Shown here piece by piece: positions 46,787-57,961 of a stretch of DNA of 64,000 nucleotides. Under the pieces are notes generated by a model. That model was not told the origin of the DNA. It worked only from the letters and a program-made list of their open reading frames with translations, and did no database searches. The position numbers and the translations under genes were made by a program. Location of the stretch: positions 72,997,491 through 73,061,490 of the forward strand of contig CM040124.1 in NCBI GenBank assembly GCA_022559845.1, given 5' to 3'. The stretch is from Amorphophallus konjac. Taxonomy: Eukaryota > Streptophyta > Magnoliopsida > Alismatales > Araceae. The stretch's first letter is position 1, and every line of letters begins with the position of its first letter.

Positions 46787-48180
46787 ATGAACGCACCCTC
46801 TCTTCAGGATCCTTGGTACATCAACCTTAGGAAAACTGTAGAGGCGAGGGCTGAGAAGGAGGATCTTAAGGAAGTATCATTGATGGAACTAGAAGAGATC
46901 CTGGAGGAAGAAGAATTGCCTTGGTATCAGGAAATTGAGTTGTTTTGCAAAGACGGATCGTTCCCAGAAGGGGCAAATGCCGAGCAGCGCAAGTCAATAA
47001 GGAGAGCCGCCTCGAGGTATACTATCATTGTAGGAGAACTATACAGGCGTGCTACTAATGGAATGCTCATAAGATGCTTAGATGACGAAGAAGCTTGGAA
47101 GGTGGCTGAAGCAGCCCATTCTAGTGAGTGTGGAGGTCATGTTAATGGCCAGGCTCTAGCGAAAAAAATCCTTAGGCAGGGCTACTGTTGGCCCACTCTA
47201 GAGGAAGATTACTCCCTCTACGTCCGGAGGTGTCTTAAATGCCAACTCCACGCTGATAAAATCCATGCTCTAGCTTCATATCTCCATCCTCTTTCCGCTC
47301 CTTGGCCATTTTCTATGTGGGCTTTCGACATTGTCGGCCCGCTCGGTGATCCTAACTCTCAGATCAAACAGAAATCCTTTATCCTTACCGCCACTGAGTA
47401 CTTCACCAAATGGGCCGAAGCGGAGACGTACACAGAGATCAAAGATACAACGGTGTGCCGCTTTATCATGAAGAATATCATCTCACGGTTCGGAGTGCCA
47501 AGCAGCATCGTCACCGACAACGGACCCCAGTTCGTTTCTCAAGAGCTCAAGGACCTATGTAAGAAGTTCAATATTGCATTGCACCATTCATCTCCATATT
47601 ATCCTCAAGGCAATGGTCAAGCCGAAGTCACTAACAAAACCCTTCTTAAAATCATAAAGAAAACATGCGAATCTCATAAATTTTTCGATTGGCCAGAAAG
47701 ATTAGTGGAAGCTATGTGGGCTTACCGCACCTCCGTTCGTACTCCTACGGGACAAACTCCCTATGCTCTTACCTACGGGATGGAGGCAGTGCTCCCATAT
47801 GAGATTTTGATCCCTTCCCTGAGGGTGCAGCTCGATAAGGAACTTAATCTTGATGAACGTCGAGAGGCGTTGCTCGTGCAGCTGGAACTCTTAGACGAGA
47901 AGAGGATGAACGCGGCCGATCACGTATCCGTTTATCAAAAGAGAGTTTCGCGTTATTTTCAAAAGAAGGTAATTGAACGTAAATTTTAAAAAGGTGATAT
48001 GGTTTTGAAATGTAAATGCATTCGGTCTGCAGGTCCTGGTCTAAATTACAACCTAACTGGGAAGGGCCGTTCGTTGTAAAAGAGGCTTATCCAGGGAATG
48101 CTTATCGTTTAGTGAACGCCGAAGGTGAGGAGCTCTCTCACGCTTGGAATGGGTTGTATCTTAAGCGGTTCTTTCCATAG
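46787..48180 (+). pseudogene. Tat integrase
   Basis: 401 codons open to 47989. Zinc finger: EAAHSSECGGHVNGQALAKK, then VRRCLKCQLHADKIH. Core: AFDIVGPLGD (Asp), IVTDNGPQFVSQELKDLCKK (Asp), YPQGNGQAEVTNKTLLKIIK (Glu). Then WAYRTSVRTPTGQTPYALTY. After TAA 47987-47989 the frame resumes with KGDMVLK and, after one more frameshift near 48045, NWEGPFVVKEAYPGNAYRLV and LKRFFP ending TAG at 48178-48180. No chromodomain, as expected for Tat. Confidence 0.9.
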
Positions 48181-49856
48181 AGTCTAATCAATGCCACCCC
48201 GGCGACGAGGTGTTCTTCCTCTTTCACTATGAAAGAGATCCCGAATACGGCAATCACACACTACACGACATCCTTGGTCAGGCTTCCCGATTTGTAGATA
48301 CCATTTCTCCTTGGCCATGCTTCGGGGGAAAGTCAAAGTCCCTGTCCGTTTCTTTCTTCGGCTGAATCTAGGGGCAAGAGGTGAATAAGGAGGCGATGAC
48401 CAATCGAGGCACCCTGACGAGAGGAGGTCTCAAATAGGGGCAGTCCGTTATGACCTGATACCACAAGCAAAGAGAAGAAAAGAAGAAAGCAAAGGAGCAA
48501 TCTTTGTGACAAAAGTAAAAGCATTATCTCAAAAGTCTACCTACCAATATTCCAAGGCTCCAAAAGGAAAGAAAGAAAATCTAGGCATGTCAAGAGTGGC
48601 AGTACAGTTCCCCGCGGGACGAATGAGCCCGGTCGTATGCATGCCTAGAGTGGACCAAGGTTCGATGACAGACATAAAGCCCCGGAACAACAGACCAAAT
48701 CTCTAATGGGTTGTCTGGAGAGGAACTCAAGTCCTAAAAACTTCTATATCTGGCCTAAGCTTACCCCCGTGTTCTATTTTCCTTTTAAGATTAGTACCCT
48801 AGGTGTGGCCCTGGTAGAGACACTGTCATGCAAGTAAGGTCTTGGTCAGGGGTTGTCACTTTGTTGCACGCCAACCTCGGGAACTCTCGATGTAATAAGG
48901 AGGGCTCACGTGGCTAGGAGAGGCACTGGTTTTCAAACCCCCCAAAAAAAATCATATATTCCAAAGTCCAAAAAAAATCATATATTCCAAAGTCCAAAAA
49001 AAAATCATATATTCCAAAGTCCAAAGTCCAAAAAAAATCATATATTTCAAAATCAAAAAAAATCATATATTTCAAAATCTAAAAAATCATATATTCCAAA
49101 ATCCAAAAAAATAAAAGAAAAATCATATATTTTCAAAATCCAAAAAAATCAGATATTTTAAAACCCAAAAACACCAGATATTTTCAAAATCTCACAAAAA
49201 TTCAGATGTTTTCCAAAATTCCAAAAAAAACCCCATCATATGCATCACATGCATTGCATTATTTCTATTATGTCTTCCGCCTATTTACTAAGGCTCCACC
49301 CCTTAACCCAATATCAAGAAATGGTCATTCTCTAACTTGCTTTAAGGGAAGGGGTTGAGTCTAAGAACAGATCTAACTTGTTTCTTATCTAAGTGTGTGT
49401 AGAACACAGGTTCAAGCTCAGGGTGAAAACCCACAACTATGCAGGTTCAGGTCTGTAACGCGCCAGCATCAGACCGCCACAGTCATGTAACGGTCCATCC
49501 TTCGACTGTCACATTCTTCAGAATGTTGGCTTTCATTCTCTCAGCAGCCTTTCTCTAATGGTCTTCATGTAGACCGTCAAATCATTCTAACGGTCTGTCG
49601 TTAGACCGTTACACTCTCCAGAGAATAAACTCTCAGTTCATCCCCCTGACGGCCTGTCGTAAGACTGTCACATCCTTCTAACAGCCCAATGCAAGACCGT
49701 TACACTCTCTAGTGGCTCTGTTTTCAAATCATTCTAGTCAAGTCAAGAATCAAGAACTCATGCTTGCGCAATCAAGGCATTCCCATCACATTCAATCAGA
49801 CTTAATGAAACATAAGTTTGATAAAATTTCAATTTCATCATTGTTGAACAAGAAAA
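48181..49856. other. Tat region downstream of pol, with hairpin cluster
   Basis: 48181-48930 is non-coding and shows nothing recognisable. 48935-49235 is a tandem array (separate entry). At 49440-49710 several AACGGTC/GACCGTTACA hairpin units occur. The best is TCTAACGGTC at 49586-49595 followed by TTAGACCGTTACAC, a near-perfect foldback with a 5-base loop. These units tie this stretch to the LTR at 37442-39292. Confidence 0.6.
48939..49235. repeat. A-rich minisatellite (unit about 22-30 bp)
   Basis: Units of the form CCAAAAAAAATCATATATTC plus CAAAGT repeat about 10 times with decay toward the right end. Confidence 0.85.
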
Positions 49857-51280
49857 TCAAGCTACATTCAACTTCCTATCCGCAAGAGGGCGGATCTTCC
49901 CTAATTCTTTCACGTAGCCACGGCGTCCTTCGTCATTTTCTTCCACCTCCTCTTGCCACTGAAGCACTTTGCTGATCTCCCACATGATCAGCGTGTTCCG
50001 AATCGCTCTTTCATCTTCCTCGGTCCCCATCTTCCTAGCTAGAAGGGGAGGGTAGTGTGATAGTGCAGGAATCACGGTTCGGGGTAGTCCGATCTGAAGA
50101 TGGCACCGGTGCGGGTTGTAGATCGCCATGGTAGTATTTCCCACTAGCTGGAGGTCCAGGCCTTGACGCCGCGGTATTCTAAGCAAAGTGCTTCAAAGGA
50201 TTCTTGGTCGCATGGTGAATTTCTCTAATGGCAAAGTGTTGAAGAAGAGGCACCATTCATCACGTGTTTTCTTGTCCGCTGTCTTGCATTCTACTTGAGA
50301 AGGAAATCCAAAGGCACATCCAATAAAGAACAAAGGGTGGCTCCCGAAGATTCGGCTAGCAGAAGTTATATCTTCCTTGGGTTGGAATTTTACTCTCACC
50401 CCCATCCAACATTCGAGGAGTATCATGGAGCCGAATAAAGGTCCTCCTAAGCAAGCGGAGCTTAGTCCTTCATAGAGATAAGAGAGGATTGCTTGAGAGA
50501 TTGACATTCCCCACCACAACCCGCTAATAATGCTAAGATTTTGGATATCTAAAAGGTGGTCGGTAGTTGTGAAAAGGAAAACTCCGCATAAGCAAACTGA
50601 CACCGCCTTGCCTATTGCTTCGTATCTCTCCCACTTATTTTTTCAATGAGAGACTATCCACTGAGCCATAGGTATCATGTGGATGTGGTGCGGGCTGATC
50701 ATAGTCCTCACGTCCTTTGGGTTGTGAATGAAATCGCTCAAGATCAAGGACGGGTCAATAGGTTCCACCGTATAGCAAACTAGGTCTTCATCCCCCGCCT
50801 TAGTCTTGGGAAGGGCTAGGTAGGTTTCTACCTCCTCTAATAGGACTGTAGCTTCAAAGGAAGGGAAGATGAAAGTATGTGTTTGAGGATGCCACAATTC
50901 TATAAGGGCTGAAATGCTTGGCCAATCCAAAGATAATTTCTGAAAATTCTTGCCTAAGACCAATAGAGGTTGAAGGTGCCATGCCCTAAGGATTGCTAAC
51001 ACTTCTAAAGGGAGTTCCTTGATCATGGGAGCCACCCACTTCAGATTGGAGTAACATCTTGGACCAGGAAGAGGCTAGAAGAAGAAGAGATTATGAGAAG
51101 TTGAAGTGCAGAATTTTTGAACTTGATTGGGGATCTAGAACTCACCACTCTTTGAGCACTTGAGCTCAGATGTTTGGGGATTGATGTCAGCCTTTGCGAC
51201 TCCCCATGCTCTTTCCTCGCAGCTTTAGGTCCGGTGTAGACCTTCTCCTCCATAACCATCGCTTCGAAGCTTCTCTTCAT
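49857..51280 (-). pseudogene. Antisense gene B in the Tat element: spliced, plant-mobile-domain/DUF7745-like
   Basis: Runs opposite to gag-pol. Exon 1 is 51280-51146 (ATG at 51280). An intron at 51145-51075 has donor GTGAGT and a polypyrimidine acceptor TCTTCTTCTAG. Exon 2 is 51074-49857 and keeps frame, interrupted only by TGA at 50643-50645 and 50193-50195. The protein of about 450 residues has MIKELPLEVLAILRAW, LIELWHPQTHTFIFPSFEAT (the W-P-T-F-F pattern of plant mobile domains), WWGMSISQAILSYLYEGLSS, and a late YNPHRCHLQIGLPRTVIPA. This order resembles plant-mobile-domain or DUF7745 proteins found in plant transposons. The biochemical role is unknown. An upstream hairpin cluster (51495-51965) may be its promoter region. 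Family assignment is from pattern memory. Confidence 0.6.
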
Positions 51281-51494
51281 GGTGTCCCTTGCCCTTAGGA
51301 GAGGTTCTTTAGCCCTTGTAGCAGAGAATTCAGCAAAGCTACGATTTTTGGCAGAGTTCCCAGGTTTTAAAGGCTTGCTTTTGGCTCTAGAATGATAAGA
51401 TTTGGTTAGGAGACCTTATCCTAAGTCTAGGAGAGTTCTAGTAGGGGTTTAGATGGTTAACCTTCGGGATTGGCCTCTCACGGCACAATCCGTC

Positions 51495-51965
51495 TCGGAG
51501 TATACCTCGTTCTCTGGCGGTCTATCGCGAGGCCGTCACTTGGCTGTAACGCACTATGTCTGGGCCGTCACATTTCCTGTGGGTTTCTTTTGGCCCCATC
51601 TCGTTCTGTCAAGCCTAACGGTCTAACAGTAGACCGTCACATGTTGTGACGCACTATCACTAAGCCGTCACATTTTCTGCATTCAGTTTTGATCCTTCTT
51701 CTTGCTCGATCATTCCTGACGGTCTGGTTATGGCCGTTACTTGGCTCTGACGCCCCACATCGGGACCATTACATTTCCTGCACGCTACTTCAATCTAGCT
51801 TTGTTCTGTCGTCCCTAACGGTCTGTCTTTGGCCGTTACATCATTCTGACGCTCCCCAGTGGACCGTCACATTTTCCTGTTGATCAGTTGGCAGTCTGGC
51901 CTCTATCATCTCTGACGGACTTTAGCTGGTGCGTTAAAGCATTCTAATGCATCTTCTCTAGACAG
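51495..51965. promoter_or_regulatory. Hairpin/MSA-like cluster upstream of antisense gene B
   Basis: At least ten alternating GACGGTC, AACGGTC, CCGTCACA and CCGTTACA motifs. Two fit YCYAACGGYY: CCTAACGGTC at 51614-51623 and 51814-51823. Each pairs with a GACCGTCACA or GGCCGTTACA arm about 15 bases on. The unit is the same as in the LTR. It begins about 215 bp upstream of the gene B start. Confidence 0.45.
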
Positions 51966-51969
51966 TTAC

Positions 51970-52284
51970 ATTGTCTGCTGCTGAATTTGTGCTATTCCTT
52001 TCTGCCCGTGGTCCTTCATTTACACATATCCCGTTCCATTTACATGACTTTAGTCATCCCCTTTATGCCATTTTTGCGCATTTCCACATGCATTTCCATT
52101 TCATTCCATCATACATTTTATTCGCGCAATTCATGCCATCTATCCACGCTTTCATTCATTCCATCCATTTCATCCATCTGCATTCCATTCACACATGCAA
52201 TCATTCACATAAAACAACATAAAGAACATAAAAAGAACTCTTCACTCCATTTCATTCATTCTCATTTCATTTTTTATATATAAG
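51970..52284. other. CATT-rich low-complexity stretch
   Basis: Pyrimidine-rich repeats of CATTCATTCCAT/CATCCATT type at 52020-52270, between the 3' end of antisense gene A and the hairpin cluster. Probably untranslated; no coding sequence. Confidence 0.6.
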
Positions 52285-54636
52285 TCATGTACAAGTAAGA
52301 AGAAAGAACAAAATGCAAGTTAATTCGGTCGGCTTGTCTCCCGGGCCGCCATTGTCATCACCGTCCTCGGGTCTCCTCGCTGGTGGCGCTATGGAGGCAC
52401 TCTCCTCCTGCTGTCCCCTCTCTGCCCTCTCGTTCCTCCGCTGGCCGGAGGAGCTGGCAAGGAAATCTGCTGCTGATCCACTCGGGGCAACGCTCCTCCG
52501 TGCCCCACTTTGAGAGGTGCTCCGCTCCGGTCCTCGGCCCATCATCCTCACTGTGCGCTCCATCGTCCGCAGTTCGATCTTCAACTCGAAGATCCGACGC
52601 CGTGTCTCCCGGGCCTCTGTCCAGTAGCGCTCCAAGTCCGTTGTCCCGGTCCGGAGTCTCTCCACCTCGGCTTGTGCCTGAGCCAGCTCTGTCCGGAGTC
52701 GCTCTGCCTCCGATCATCCTCGCTCTGCCTCCGCTCGAGCGCGTTCCGCTTCGACCGCCGCTGCGGTCAGCTCTCTTGCCTACATTTTGCATTGTCAAGA
52801 TATTAAGCATTTGCATGAATCAAAAGCATTTAGGTCTAAAGAAGCATTTAGTTTCTTACCCGCTCCGCGAGGGTGGCCTCCGCCTCCTCGGCCCGAGCAA
52901 CCGCTCGAGCGAACTCGGCATCCCGCTCAGCTCTGCCTCCCGCAGGCTGTGATGAAGATGACGGAGCATCCGGTCCGGCTCTTTGGGCTCCCTCGGCCCG
53001 CTGCATTTTGAAGTCAAAGTTAGTCAGTCATCATTCGCATAATTTGCATCATAAGCATGAATCATATTAAGTCTCAGGTTTTAGAATCTTACCAGAAGCT
53101 CTAGAGCGGTCTGGTACTCATCCCGCTGCTGGATGGTAGCATGGAGTAGCCCCTCGAGCATGGGTCTAGCTGCATTTAGAAATCATGGGTCAGTGCATAT
53201 AGAGAGTTTTCACATAAAAGCATTCAGAGATAGGGTTTAGAAGTTCATACCGGTCGTCGGGTCCCTCGGTACACCTGGTCCCCGTACCGCCGGGTGAAGG
53301 CCTTCAAATATGCCTCATCGCTTTCGGCCCGCTCCTTCACTGCCCGACCCCTCTTGTTCCAATCATGGATGTATTTCGCCTTTCGGGCGCACCAGTCCAC
53401 GTTGCCGCTGATCCCCTTTGATGACTTGCCCGGGCACTCATCGTCTCGGCGTGGGAATGTCACCTCCGGCTGGTGTAGTCCCTGGGTCCGCAGGATCAGG
53501 CGGTAGTGTAGTGCCTCGATGACGTTAATGCAGTGCAACCACACGTCTCACCCACGGTATGATAGGGCTGTCTGGACCCACGGCTGTCCCTCGATACTCT
53601 TGTCCCGGTACGGGGTCCACCTCACCTGAAAATCATGTTAGTTTGTCAGCATATAGAAGCATACAACATTTAGAAAGCATTTAGAGTTCTGGGCTTACCG
53701 CCGTATGCGGGAAGGAATCCAGCTCATCCTGGATCGCCCGGGTCAATCGAGTGAGAGTCCCTCGCAACTACCCATCGCCTCACAATCGGGATCTGCTTAG
53801 GGTGGAGTAATGTGCCTCTCCCTATCCCTGGGAGGTATATGAAGCTCCAGATCTGTATTTGGAAGCAAATGGTAGTCAATTGCATTTCATAATCATATAG
53901 AAGGCATTTAAGTCAAGTTTACATGTAGGAAAGGCGAGAAGCAGCCCAGCATCGTCTGCCGGTCCGTCGTTCTGAGCGACTCGAACAGGAAGGCCAGGAC
54001 TGCTGCCCCCCATGCGTACTTCCCGACTCTGCCTAAGTCCTCGAGCAATGGCAGTAGTCTGCAACTGATCACGTCCGCTCGAGTCGCGAATAGCAGCTTC
54101 CCGAACAGTAGCATGAGGAACCGTCTCAGGACGCGGTCTCCCTCTGGTCCCGCTTCCGCCGCCACACGTGGGCGCACCTGCTCTATCACTCGCCCGAGCT
54201 GCTCCTCGGGTAGCTCTCCCACTGCAATAGTAGCTCCTCTCAGTCCCAAACTCTCCTGCAATCTCGATCTCAAAAGCTGGGACGAGGTCTAGCCCGGTCT
54301 GATCAAATCCAAGCCCAGCAGCTCCTGGGCGAACTCCATGTAGTTCCCGTAAGTCCACCCGGTCACTGCTGCTCCGTGGACCCTCAATCCCATAATTCTC
54401 GCTATGTCTTCCAGCGTGGGAATCATATGGCCCCACGGGAAGATGAATGCTCTGCTGATCGGGTCCCACCGCTCATGCAATGCGTATAGCAGCGGAGTGT
54501 CCATTCTGATCGCCTCGATGCTTAGCACCTCGGCAAATCCCATTGCTGCGAGTCGCTCTCTTTGGTAGTCGGGCAGTGCCTGGTAAACCGCCCAGATCTG
54601 CAGCCATGATATTCTTGTTCGTCTCTTCCCCTGCAT
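52285..54636 (-). pseudogene. Antisense gene A in the Tat element: six-exon plant-mobile-domain protein with coiled-coil tail
   Basis: Exons on the minus strand: 54636-53923, 53852-53699, 53625-53251, 53169-53093, 53000-52860 and 52779-52285. Every intron is 70-92 nt with GT..AG (donors GTAAAC, GTAAGC, GTATGA, GTAAGA, GTAAGA). Exon 1 gives a plant-mobile-domain start: YALHERWDPISRAFIFPWGH, MIPTLEDIARIMGLRVHG, then FLMLLFGKLLF. Exons 2-3 continue with IWSFIYLPGIG, VRWTPYRDKSIEGQPWV and a conserved HYRLILRTQGLHQPE. Exons 4-6 are Ala/Glu/Arg-rich heptads, then a polar tail. Damage: TAG 54289-54291, a frameshift near 53772, TGA 53548-53550, a one-base phase error at the exon 3/4 junction, TGA 52714-52716. 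Some upstream sequence ends TGCAG, so exon 1 may itself follow an intron. Function is unknown. Confidence 0.65.
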
Positions 54637-54759
54637 TCATTTAGAGCATAAGTTAGTCAATTGCATCATAGAATCATCGCATAACATTCATATAATGAAA
54701 ACAAACAAAAAAATTGAATAACTAAAAACCCAAAAAAATAGTTCTAATCTCTGGTGATT

Positions 54760-54865
54760 GTGACGGCCCTGGGGTGGGGCGTCACACGGCTCTAACGCAC
54801 CAGGGGTGGTGTGTTAGGCTCGTGACGGTCGCTGGTAGGACTGTCACACTCTCTGCTAAAAGGCA
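54760..54865. promoter_or_regulatory. Hairpin cluster upstream of antisense gene A
   Basis: TGACGGCCCTGGGGTGGGGCG followed by TCACA, then TCTAACGCACC...GGTGTGTTAGG and GTGACGGTCGCTGGTAGGACTGTCACA: three foldbacks in about 100 bp, 125 bp upstream of the gene A start. None fits the full MSA decamer. Same grammar as the LTR and gene B clusters. Confidence 0.4.
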
Positions 54866-54914
54866 TTCTCCCCTTTTGTTTCCCTTGGCTTCTCACTTTG
54901 GCCAAATGGCCTAC

Positions 54915-57041
54915 TGATGCGGGACAACTACGAGACTCGACTAGACAGACGACGCGACCAGCAACACACTACGATGTGGCACCGACGAGCTCCAGAAGAG
55001 ACGAACTTGCCCCCAAACAAGAAGCGCTACTCACAATCGTCCCCATCAAGAGAAACGCGACGATCGTGCACGGTTGGGAAACTGGCTTTGAGACTTTGGG
55101 TAGTCGGCTCACTCTCGTGCTCGGAATGAGTCACGGGACGGGTTTCGCTCTCACAACTCACAGCGGTGATTAAAATTAAACTAGTTAGGAAAGATAACTA
55201 CTCACATGCAGCGGCAGTAAAGTGCATACTAAATAAGCAGAAAGACAATAAGAGTGATGGGTGTACCTCCACGCTCACGGCGTGGCGACGACGTCCCGGC
55301 CGTGAACCGTCACTCCCGGTACAAACTAATATTTAATTACAGCAGTAAAAATAAACTACGGCCCACTCCACGCAGGGAGGTAAAAGGCCACAACCAGCTA
55401 TCCGAGAGCGCCGTTCAGGGGTTGGCGGGCAGCAATGTGCGGTTCCGGGCGGTGGCGGGTAGCACGGTGGTGGCGCTCAATGTGGGGCCCACAAGGCTCC
55501 AAGTGGGCCCGACTACTGGGACAGCGGCTTTCGGGCGTCTTCTGGCATCGGCGACCGGAGGGAGAGTCCCTGAAGTGCCCCGGGTCGATCCCCGGGAGCG
55601 GTGGCCGCCGGTGGTGAGTTGGAGAATTTATTGGGAATTAATCCCCAATGCTGTCCCGCAGCTCCGCTTCTAGTCAGATCTGCGTGCTCCGATGAGATTA
55701 GCCGGTACGCCCAGCCATGACGTCAGATCGAGACTAGGTTAGCGCCGTTGCGAAGAGCACTCGAAGAACTTCAACATACTGGCGGTTCAGAACCATCCAA
55801 CGGTCTGAATAGAAATGAATAGCGCTGCAAATGGAGTGATGGTTCTGTCCCGAAACTCAGAATCCACAGGGCAGACTAGAACCAGCATGTTTATGGGCTT
55901 TGACCGTGGATCAAAGGAAGGAAGTAGGACCTGATATTTTTATGGTGGGTATAGGGAAGGGACACGGTGACACACATAATTTTTTTGTAGGATTATGATC
56001 ACGTTTGGGGGGTTGGAAAAATTGTCTACCACAGACTATCTCGCTGGCCTGCTCACAGGCAGACTGTGAGGGGAACAAACTACTGACTGGGACGGGGGGC
56101 AAACGAACTCTGATCGGCGTGAAATTTAAACTGGGGATGTAGGAGACATGGGGAAACTAACCCGCAAAATATCAGCTCGATCCAACGGTCGGATCTGGAG
56201 TTATGGCCTCCTCTTCAAGCTTCATATTTACAGGCCGGAATCCAGGACAGCAACTCGGAGAAGTGGTGGTGGCAGCTTGATGGCGGCACGAACGGCGGCG
56301 ACGGCGGCAGTGGACATTCACAATAGGTAGAGGGAGAAGAGAAGGGGAAGAGATTTGAGAGATAGGAGAGATTTAGATCTAGATCTGGAGAAGAGAGGGG
56401 GAAGGAGATGAAGAACACCAAGAACACTAGAAGAAAGAGGGGGGGGGTGCACACCAAGCATAATTCTCTTCAATTTTTCATTAGTTCCACACAAAATACA
56501 ACAAGAGACTATAAATATGAAAACCCTAGATCTAGATCCAAGGACATCCACTAACACCAAAGGACATCCACTAACACCAAAGGACACCCACTAACATTGG
56601 TCAAGGGTGGGTGGGAGACAAGCATGGGGGACAAGGAGGGGCATCCTCCACCTTTGTCTCCTTGGTCTAATAGTCCAAGTCTTCTAGAAGCCCATCTTGG
56701 GCCTCGGGCCAGCCTTTTAGGCCCACATGTGTAGAAGTCCAATTGGGCTCCTAATGGTCTTGAGGCTCAATTTAGAATTTGGACCCCTTACATGAAGTGT
56801 AGTCCACATTACAATCTTGACCCAACTAGAAGCTAAAATACAAAATACACACTAATACACTCACAATAAGCAAATACATGGTAATACACTCACAATAAAC
56901 ATAGGAAAGTATCAACACTCAGGTAGGGACTCCATACTGTCGCCCAGCCACAACGATGTCGATGTCGACCGAGTCGTACCGCGGGTCCGGTATCGACGGC
57001 TCGCTGAGTCGGGCAGTACTCGTGCTCTGGTGTCCTCACCA
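54915..57041 (-). repeat. 3' LTR of the R chromovirus (2127 bp)
   Basis: On the minus strand it starts TGGTGAGGACACC right after the polypurine tract and ends TCCCGCATCA at plus 54915. Both ends match the LTRs of the pol-less copies. TATA box TATTTATA (plus strand) is at 56510-56517. A stem-loop with arms CCACGC/GCGTGG is at 55269-55285. A 20-bp unit (AAGGACATCCACTAACACC) is repeated three times at 56540-56597. The adjacent 5 bases CCTAC (54910-54914) would be the target duplication; its partner is off the window. Confidence 0.82.
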
Positions 57042-57050
57042 ATTCTCCCC
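57042..57050 (-). promoter_or_regulatory. R polypurine tract
   Basis: Minus strand GGGGAGAAT, identical to 685-693 and followed at once by the LTR TGGTGAGG. It lies inside the pol reading frame (HPGRIGED), as in CRM-type elements. Confidence 0.75.
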
Positions 57051-57946
57051 GGGTGGGAGAAGCTCGACCCCGTTGAGTAAGGGTCCGGGTCACTCTGGTA
57101 CCGATCCAACAGATCTTGATCTATCCTCTGTAGCTCTGCCCGAGTGATCCAGGTGTCATCGGACGCGGGCCGTCCCCTCTAACGCACCAAGTAGCGCTGG
57201 TACACTCCGCCTCGAGTAGTCGTCACATGCTCATTTAGTATACATTCTATCTGCTCTCGCTGCTGAGGTAACAAGGCTGGAGGTGGACACTCTAGGGTGG
57301 TGTCACTCATAATGGGTGGAGACGGCTCAAAGGGCTCACTGGGTATCACCGTTGGGTCCCTATAAGCGACAAGATCCGAGACGTTGAAAGTAGAGCTGAT
57401 CCAGTAATCCTCTGGCAAGTCCACAACATATGCATTCGATCCTACTCGCCTCACTACCCGAAAGGGACCGGCACCGCGAGCATGCAACTTCTTCACGGCT
57501 CCTGAGGGAAACCGTTCAGGTCTGACCCTGATCATGACAGAATCGCCCTCCTAAAACTCACGGTGGTGCCTATGGGCGTCAGCCAATTCTTTGTATCGTG
57601 CGTTGCTGGGCTCAATGTGACGACGAATATGCTCATGCAACTGTCTAATATGGCTAACAAAAGACTCGGCTGACTCAGACACACGGGACTGGATGGGAGA
57701 TGGGACTAGGTCTATGGGTCTCCTAGGTCTACGGCCAGTGACAATCTCAAAAGGGCTCATACCTGTAGACCTATTGACCGAATCATTATAAGCGAACTCG
57801 GCCAAGGGTAAGACCAAATCCCAATCCCTGACTCGATCTCGGACAAGACACCTAAGAAGATCCCCCAAACTCCTATTGACAACCTCAGTCTGACCATCGG
57901 TCTGGGGGTGATATGCAGTGGAGAATTTTAATTGTGTGCCCATCAT
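57051..57946 (-). pseudogene. R integrase C-terminus with CR-type tail
   Basis: From 57946 the frame includes FSTAYHPQTDGQTEVVNRSL (catalytic Glu), FAYNDSVNRSTGMSPFEIVT and RYKELADAHRHHREF, then TAG at 57549-57551. After it: VMIRVRPERFPSGAVKKLHA, PFRVVRRVGSNAYVVDLPED, AYRDPTVIPSEP, and TAG 57179-57181 where Trp is expected (YLVR-RGRP). The end, TWITRAELQRIDQDLLDRYQ then TGSSFSHPGRIGED, crosses the polypurine tract into the LTR. This tail resembles the chromodomain-like CR motif of CRM centromeric elements; that reading is inference. Confidence 0.75.
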
Positions 57947-57961
57947 GTGCCATAGGGTTTT

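Noticed and set aside
48181..54914. 3' LTR of the Tat element within the window
   Set aside because: No second TGTTGACACCC start or AAATCAACA end is present; the shared hairpin units are short motifs, not an LTR copy.
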